57,805 nt of DNA, taken from Candidatus Colivivens caballi (GTDB lineage: Bacteria; Bacteroidota; Bacteroidia; Bacteroidales; Bacteroidaceae). Both the position numbers and the translations under genes were made by a program. Shown here one piece after another: positions 53,772-57,805 of the stretch. Under the pieces are notes generated by a model. That model searched no databases, was not told the DNA's origin, and was given only the letters and a program-made list of their open reading frames with translations. Within the stretch, counting starts at the first letter, position 1; every line of letters starts with the position of its first letter. Where the stretch lies: the NCBI GenBank assembly GCA_018065565.1, contig JAGHSZ010000075.1, positions 1 through 57,805 of the forward strand, in the 5' to 3' direction.

Positions 53772-56700
53772 TTAGAATGAAAGGTTGAGACCGAGAATCA
53801 CCTTCTTAGTAGTTGGATAAGAACCACAGTCATAACCCATATTTCGTGCAGAACTTGTCTGGGCAGTTTCAGGGTCACAGCCTGGATAGCTTGTGATTGT
53901 GAAGAAGTCATCAAGAGAAACATAAGCACGGAGACCCTGGATGAAACCAGTCTTTGCAAGGAGGCTCTTTGGAAGAGTGTAACCGAGCTGAATCTGCTTG
54001 AACTTGAAGTATGAGCCGTCGAACATAGATACATCTGAGCTCCAGTATGTCCAGTTGTTTGAAACCTGCTTCATATCTGCATACTTAGCATTGTCGCCTG
54101 CCTCTTTCCAAGAGTTACGCCAGAAAGTAGTCAGAGTGTTTGTTTTTGGACGGTCTGCAGAGTAGAGGAGCGAGAATATCTTGTTGCCTGCAACACCTGT
54201 ACCGAATACGGTGAAGTCGAAGCCCTTATATTCGAGGTTGATAGTCAAACCGTAAGTAAATGTAGGAATTGCAGAACCGATGTACTGCAAGTCGTTAGCA
54301 GTTACATTGTCAACAATTTCGCCTGCTGCGTTGTAGTAACGAGGAGCACCTGTTTCAGGGTTAACACCTGCTGACTTGTAGCCACGGAAGTACCAGATAG
54401 GCTGACCAGTTTCGAATGATGTACGAATCTGGTTGTTCAGACCGCTGACACCACCCTGAGTACCTTCGATACGGAGGAGTTGCTCTGGCATTTCAAGCAC
54501 TTCATTGTGAAGAGTTGAGAAGTTAGTATTTACACTGTACTTGAGGTCGCCGATCATGTCTCTCCATCCAATTTCGAATTCGAAACCACGGTTGAGGACT
54601 TCACCTGCGTTAATCCATGACTTAGCAATACCAGCTTCTGGTACATTGTTAACCTCAGTGAGGAGGTCGTTAGTAACCTTACGATAGTAGTCGAAGCCGA
54701 ATGTCAAGCGGTCGTTGAAGAAACGAGCATCGATACCAAGGTCAAACTGCTTAGAAGTTTCCCACTTAAGATTTGGGTTAGGAAGTGTAGGAAGTGCAGA
54801 ACCATAAGATACTGCGCCTGGAGCTGTACCAGGAGTGTTCTGATACCAGTAACCATTAACTGAAACTGATGCAGAATACTGATAAGCAGCGAGGTTGCTG
54901 ATGTTACCATTAACACCATAAGAAGCACGAATCTTCAAGAAGTTGAATACATCTGTATTGACATTTTCCTGGAAGAACTTTTCGTTGCTTACAGTCCAAC
55001 CTGCAGAAACTGATGGGAAGTAACCCCAACGCTCTTCTGGGAAGAGTTTAGATGAGTCGTAAGCATCAGCACGGAAGTTTGCCTGGAGGTAGTACTTGTT
55101 GTCGTAGTTGTAAGACAGACGGCCGAAGTAAGAGATATTGCGCTGAGTAGTTGGATTGTTGCTTGTACTCCAAGTACTAACAACCTTAGAAACAGGGCTT
55201 CCATCAGGATTGAAATCCTTAGTTGAAAGATACTCAGTTCCTGAAGGAATTAAGTAATCAACATAGCGGAAGTTGTCTGCATAGCTCTTAAAGATGTCAA
55301 GACCATTAGCTGACACATTGAGGTTGTCAATCTTTGTCTGATAGTAACCCATACCGACCATTGCACCAATGTTATGCTTTCCAAAGTCCTTATTGAAGTT
55401 TACAAAGTTTTCCCACTGGTATTTGTTCATTGAGTTATTTGCAGCTGTATATGAGTAAGTATTACTACTTGCCATACCTGTCAAATAATAAGGTTCAGAG
55501 TATGAGCGATTAGTACCCTTAGTGAATGTGTAACCAAGACGAGAAGTGAAAGTGAGGAACTTGAATGGAGTGATATCCAAAGAAGTTACACCACGGAGAG
55601 CAAAGTTTGAGTTCTTGCCCTGCTGACGGTCGCGCTGAGCGAGAGGGTTACCAGTTGATTCCTGAAGATACTTAGACAAACCATAATAGTCACCATTGTG
55701 GTCTGGATCTGACATAAGTGGAGCTTCGCGGTCGGCAGCATTTGCACCTGCGTTGTACCAATTATCATATTTTTGCTGTTGCTGCTTTGCATGGTCAGGG
55801 AGATCGCTAAAGTCGCTGATGTAAGCTGGAGTCAGAGGGTCGAGTGACATAACTGAGTTAAGCATTGATCCGTAAGACTGATGAGAAACTGATTTGCGGT
55901 CGTTCTTGCTGATAGTATTGTTTGTTGTGAGCTTCAACCACTTGTTTACTTTATAGTCAGCATTGATCTGACCAGTGATGCGGTTGAACACATCCTGACC
56001 ACCCTTGATGATACCATTGTTGTGAGCATAGTCGAAAGAAGCGAGGAAGTGACCTTGGTCGTTACCACCCTGGAAAGTCAAACCATTCTGAGTAGCAATG
56101 CTTGTTCCAAATACTGCGTCAAACCAGTTGTAGTTTTCACCATTGTAGCCATTTGCTGCGAGAAGATCGTCAGAGAGGTAACCGATGTACTTCTGATATT
56201 CGATGTATTCAGGAGCCTCGAAGAGTTCTGCCTTCTTGTTCAAACTCTGGATAGTAACTTTACCATTATAAGTAATAGTTGGACGGCCTGGAGCTGATTT
56301 ACCCTTCTTTGTAGTGATGAGAACAACACCATTACCTGCCTGTACACCATAGATTGCAGCAGATGCAGCATCCTTCAAAACCTCGATTGACTCAATCAGT
56401 GAAGGGTCGAGGTAGCTGATGTCAGAAACCTGCAGACCATCGACGATGAGCAGTGGGCCAAGGTTGTCACCATTTGAAGAATAACCACGAACACGAATCT
56501 GAGCTGTTTCACCAGGAGCACCTGACATGTTCAGAATCTGAAGACCGGCAACCTTACCCTGCATTGCAGCAGCAGCGTCAGTCATTGAACGGTTCTGGAG
56601 GTCTGATTCCTTAATTGAACCAACAGCACCTGTCAAGTCACTCTTCTTCTGAACACCGTAACCGATGACTACAACATCATCAAGAGCCTTAGTGTCTTCC

Positions 56701-56981
56701 TGAAGACGGATAGTGAGATTAGCTGCAGCCTTCACAGTCTGTGGAGTGTAGCCAACATAAGAGATTTTAAGGGAAGCGCCTTCCTTAACTGTGAGTGTGA
56801 ACGCACCGTTGTAGTCTGTAACGGTTCCGTTTGAAGTACCCACTTCCTGGACAGCAGCACCGATGAGTGCTTCACCGTCAGTTGCAGAAAGTACCGAACC
56901 CTTCACTTGGCGTGTCTGTGCCAATGCTGTAGTTACAGCAAGGAGACACACTGCCATCAAAAACAAAAATCTTGTTTTCAT
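53772..56981 (-). CDS. SusC/RagA-family TonB-linked outer membrane protein (pair 2)
   Basis: A 1069-residue receptor with a signal peptide (FLFLMAVCLLAVTTALAQ), a carboxypeptidase-like domain (VKGSVLSATDGEALIGAAVQEVG), the TonB-box region (LDDVVVIGYGVQKKSDLTGAV), the plug (GKVAGLQILNMSGAPGETAQIRVRGY) and a barrel ending VILGLNLSF. It shares plan, not close sequence, with the pair 1 protein. A promoter at 57292-57322 gives a leader of about 300 nt. Confidence 0.96.
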   Translation of the reverse strand: MKTRFLFLMAVCLLAVTTALAQTRQVKGSVLSATDGEALIGAAVQEVGTSNGTVTDYNGAFTLTVKEGASLKISYVGYTPQTVKAAANLTIRLQEDTKALDDVVVIGYGVQKKSDLTGAVGSIKESDLQNRSMTDAAAAMQGKVAGLQILNMSGAPGETAQIRVRGYSSNGDNLGPLLIVDGLQVSDISYLDPSLIESIEVLKDAASAAIYGVQAGNGVVLITTKKGKSAPGRPTITYNGKVTIQSLNKKAELFEAPEYIEYQKYIGYLSDDLLAANGYNGENYNWFDAVFGTSIATQNGLTFQGGNDQGHFLASFDYAHNNGIIKGGQDVFNRITGQINADYKVNKWLKLTTNNTISKNDRKSVSHQSYGSMLNSVMSLDPLTPAYISDFSDLPDHAKQQQQKYDNWYNAGANAADREAPLMSDPDHNGDYYGLSKYLQESTGNPLAQRDRQQGKNSNFALRGVTSLDITPFKFLTFTSRLGYTFTKGTNRSYSEPYYLTGMASSNTYSYTAANNSMNKYQWENFVNFNKDFGKHNIGAMVGMGYYQTKIDNLNVSANGLDIFKSYADNFRYVDYLIPSGTEYLSTKDFNPDGSPVSKVVSTWSTSNNPTTQRNISYFGRLSYNYDNKYYLQANFRADAYDSSKLFPEERWGYFPSVSAGWTVSNEKFFQENVNTDVFNFLKIRASYGVNGNISNLAAYQYSASVSVNGYWYQNTPGTAPGAVSYGSALPTLPNPNLKWETSKQFDLGIDARFFNDRLTFGFDYYRKVTNDLLTEVNNVPEAGIAKSWINAGEVLNRGFEFEIGWRDMIGDLKYSVNTNFSTLHNEVLEMPEQLLRIEGTQGGVSGLNNQIRTSFETGQPIWYFRGYKSAGVNPETGAPRYYNAAGEIVDNVTANDLQYIGSAIPTFTYGLTINLEYKGFDFTVFGTGVAGNKIFSLLYSADRPKTNTLTTFWRNSWKEAGDNAKYADMKQVSNNWTYWSSDVSMFDGSYFKFKQIQLGYTLPKSLLAKTGFIQGLRAYVSLDDFFTITSYPGCDPETAQTSSARNMGYDCGSYPTTKKVILGLNLSF

Positions 56982-57291
56982 AAGCTTTGGTAATTTGTTA
57001 AATTAGGTAAATTGATTGATTAATATAAAAGTTAATAAACTCTGTTTCGTCGTTTCATTCATTTCTTCCGTTCCGCGTTCATCATCGTTCATCATCATGT
57101 CGTCGTGTCGATTGGTCTGTTGATAATCATCTGTTGCTAATCATAAGAAATGCTTAACAGCTTCTGTTACGTAAATGACCTGTTCAAGTTAATTAGTTAT
57201 TGTGGTTAATGGACGGGTGGGAGCGCTTACTCAGGCACGGATTGAGTGGTATTTGCACACAATCATGGCTTTTGTAGCACTTTTACGCTTG

Positions 57292-57322
57292 CAAAGGTAA
57301 CAAGTTTTGTCGGAAATACAAA
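57292..57322 (-). promoter_or_regulatory. Promoter of susCD pair 2
   Basis: Minus-strand TACCTTTG (57299-57292) and TTTG (57322-57319) with a 19-bp spacer. The 300-nt leader contains a 31-codon frame beginning ATG ATG ATG (near 57105), without biased codons or a terminator. Confidence 0.7.
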
Positions 57323-57805
57323 CAAAAGTTAGAACAAATTCTTTCCAAATCGTAACATTTGTTAAGAAATGCTAACTATACAGAGCATTTCACCACTCTT
57401 GTCGGCAACGAAACATTCGAATTTGCGGGTGGGATTTTTTCGATGGAATCGACTAATTGCAAGCAGACATGAGGGATGGGGAATGGATAGGTGGTAAAGC
57501 CTAATGTCAATGGAGGGTTATATTCACGCCTGGAAAGGGAGCAGAATGATAGCGGGGCATTTCATCTCACGCAGAATACGCGGATTGAACGGAAAAAACA
57601 GTTCCTTATAATCTGCATGAACAGTACAACTATCAACCCCCGCCTTGAAAGGGAGTGATGGGGTGGGTCCGATTTTCGTGAAGTTTCAGGAGTTTCGTGT
57701 TCGGAAAGAAGAAACAGCATACAGTGTGATTTAACACAGAGTAACGGGATTATTATTTTCACAAAGGTGTGGGTTTAATCCCGTTCACAGAGAATGCCAA
57801 TGGCA
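57323..57805. other. Gap at the right edge with short repeats
   Basis: No gene supported. The sequence has two related G-rich words (ccTGGAAAGGGAG near 57531 and ccTTGAAAGGGAG near 57643) and a perfect 10-bp inverted repeat, AACGGGATTA (57743-57752) with TAATCCCGTT (57776-57785), each next to CACAGAG. The word TTTCGATGGAATCGAC at 57438-57453 resembles the TTCCGATGAAATCGA word found elsewhere. The next gene lies outside the window. Confidence 0.5.

Noticed and set aside
56982..57285. Leader-peptide attenuator for the second susC
   Set aside because: A 31-codon frame exists, but it has no run of one amino acid, no alternative hairpins and no U-run terminator.

Overview
The window looks like a chromosomal segment of a Prevotellaceae-like member of the Bacteroidales. 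The evidence is two SusC/SusD pairs, a BtuB/BtuG-type vitamin B12 locus, a three-subunit fumarate reductase, DUF4271, DUF3127 and 'four helix bundle suffix' genes, and promoters of the Bacteroidetes form (TTTG, 18-20 bp, TAnnTTTG). No rRNA, tRNA or CRISPR array was seen.

Layout. 0-11 kb is housekeeping: rpmH and efp (divergent), dnaE, tsaE, a four-helix-bundle/zinc-finger protein, a DUF3127 OB-like protein, dnaN, a DnaQ-like exonuclease, and a CoaBC enzyme split over two overlapping frames. 10.7-13.8 kb is accessory: an AT-rich gap with repeated 9-mers, DUF805, a YafQ-type toxin-antitoxin pair and an intact IS4-family element. 13.9-22.7 kb, mostly minus strand: a porin, a sodium/solute symporter with a tyrosine-codon attenuator, then arginine biosynthesis (argD, argC, a PspC protein, argG, a GNAT enzyme, argR). 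22.8-26.4 kb is a B12 riboswitch driving btuB and a BtuG-like surface lipoprotein. 26.5-32.2 kb: a U32 protein, a secreted dockerin/FISUMP protein inserted before a relic of the U32 3' end, an S41 peptidase, and a sigma factor operon with envelope proteins. 32.2-36.1 kb: a phased palindrome array and frdCAB. 36.4-44.5 kb: an NhaC antiporter, DUF4271, hemD, rnpA, yidD, tatD, mutS and a SpoU methyltransferase. 45-57 kb: two susCD pairs with no adjacent glycoside hydrolases.

The strongest unusual signals are non-coding. (1) A trp-type attenuator lies upstream of the symporter at 15499-17070: a 29-residue leader peptide with six consecutive Tyr codons, mutually exclusive hairpins, and a terminator ending just before the symporter start. 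It predicts tyrosine-controlled expression and an aromatic amino acid substrate. (2) Eleven 8-bp palindromes at an exact 22-bp period fill 32211-32438, in blocks of 4-4-3 of two sequence types. (3) A 9-bp tandem repeat family sits in four intergenic gaps, two of them flanking mutS. (4) A structured intergenic repeat of about 200 bp occurs three times, once filling the 5' leader of the SpoU methyltransferase. (5) An 8-bp YATCGARW array lies at 6816-6903.

Coordinates come from reading the sequence by eye. Start codons were moved inside several open frames where a downstream ATG fits the family better; this is noted in each entry.
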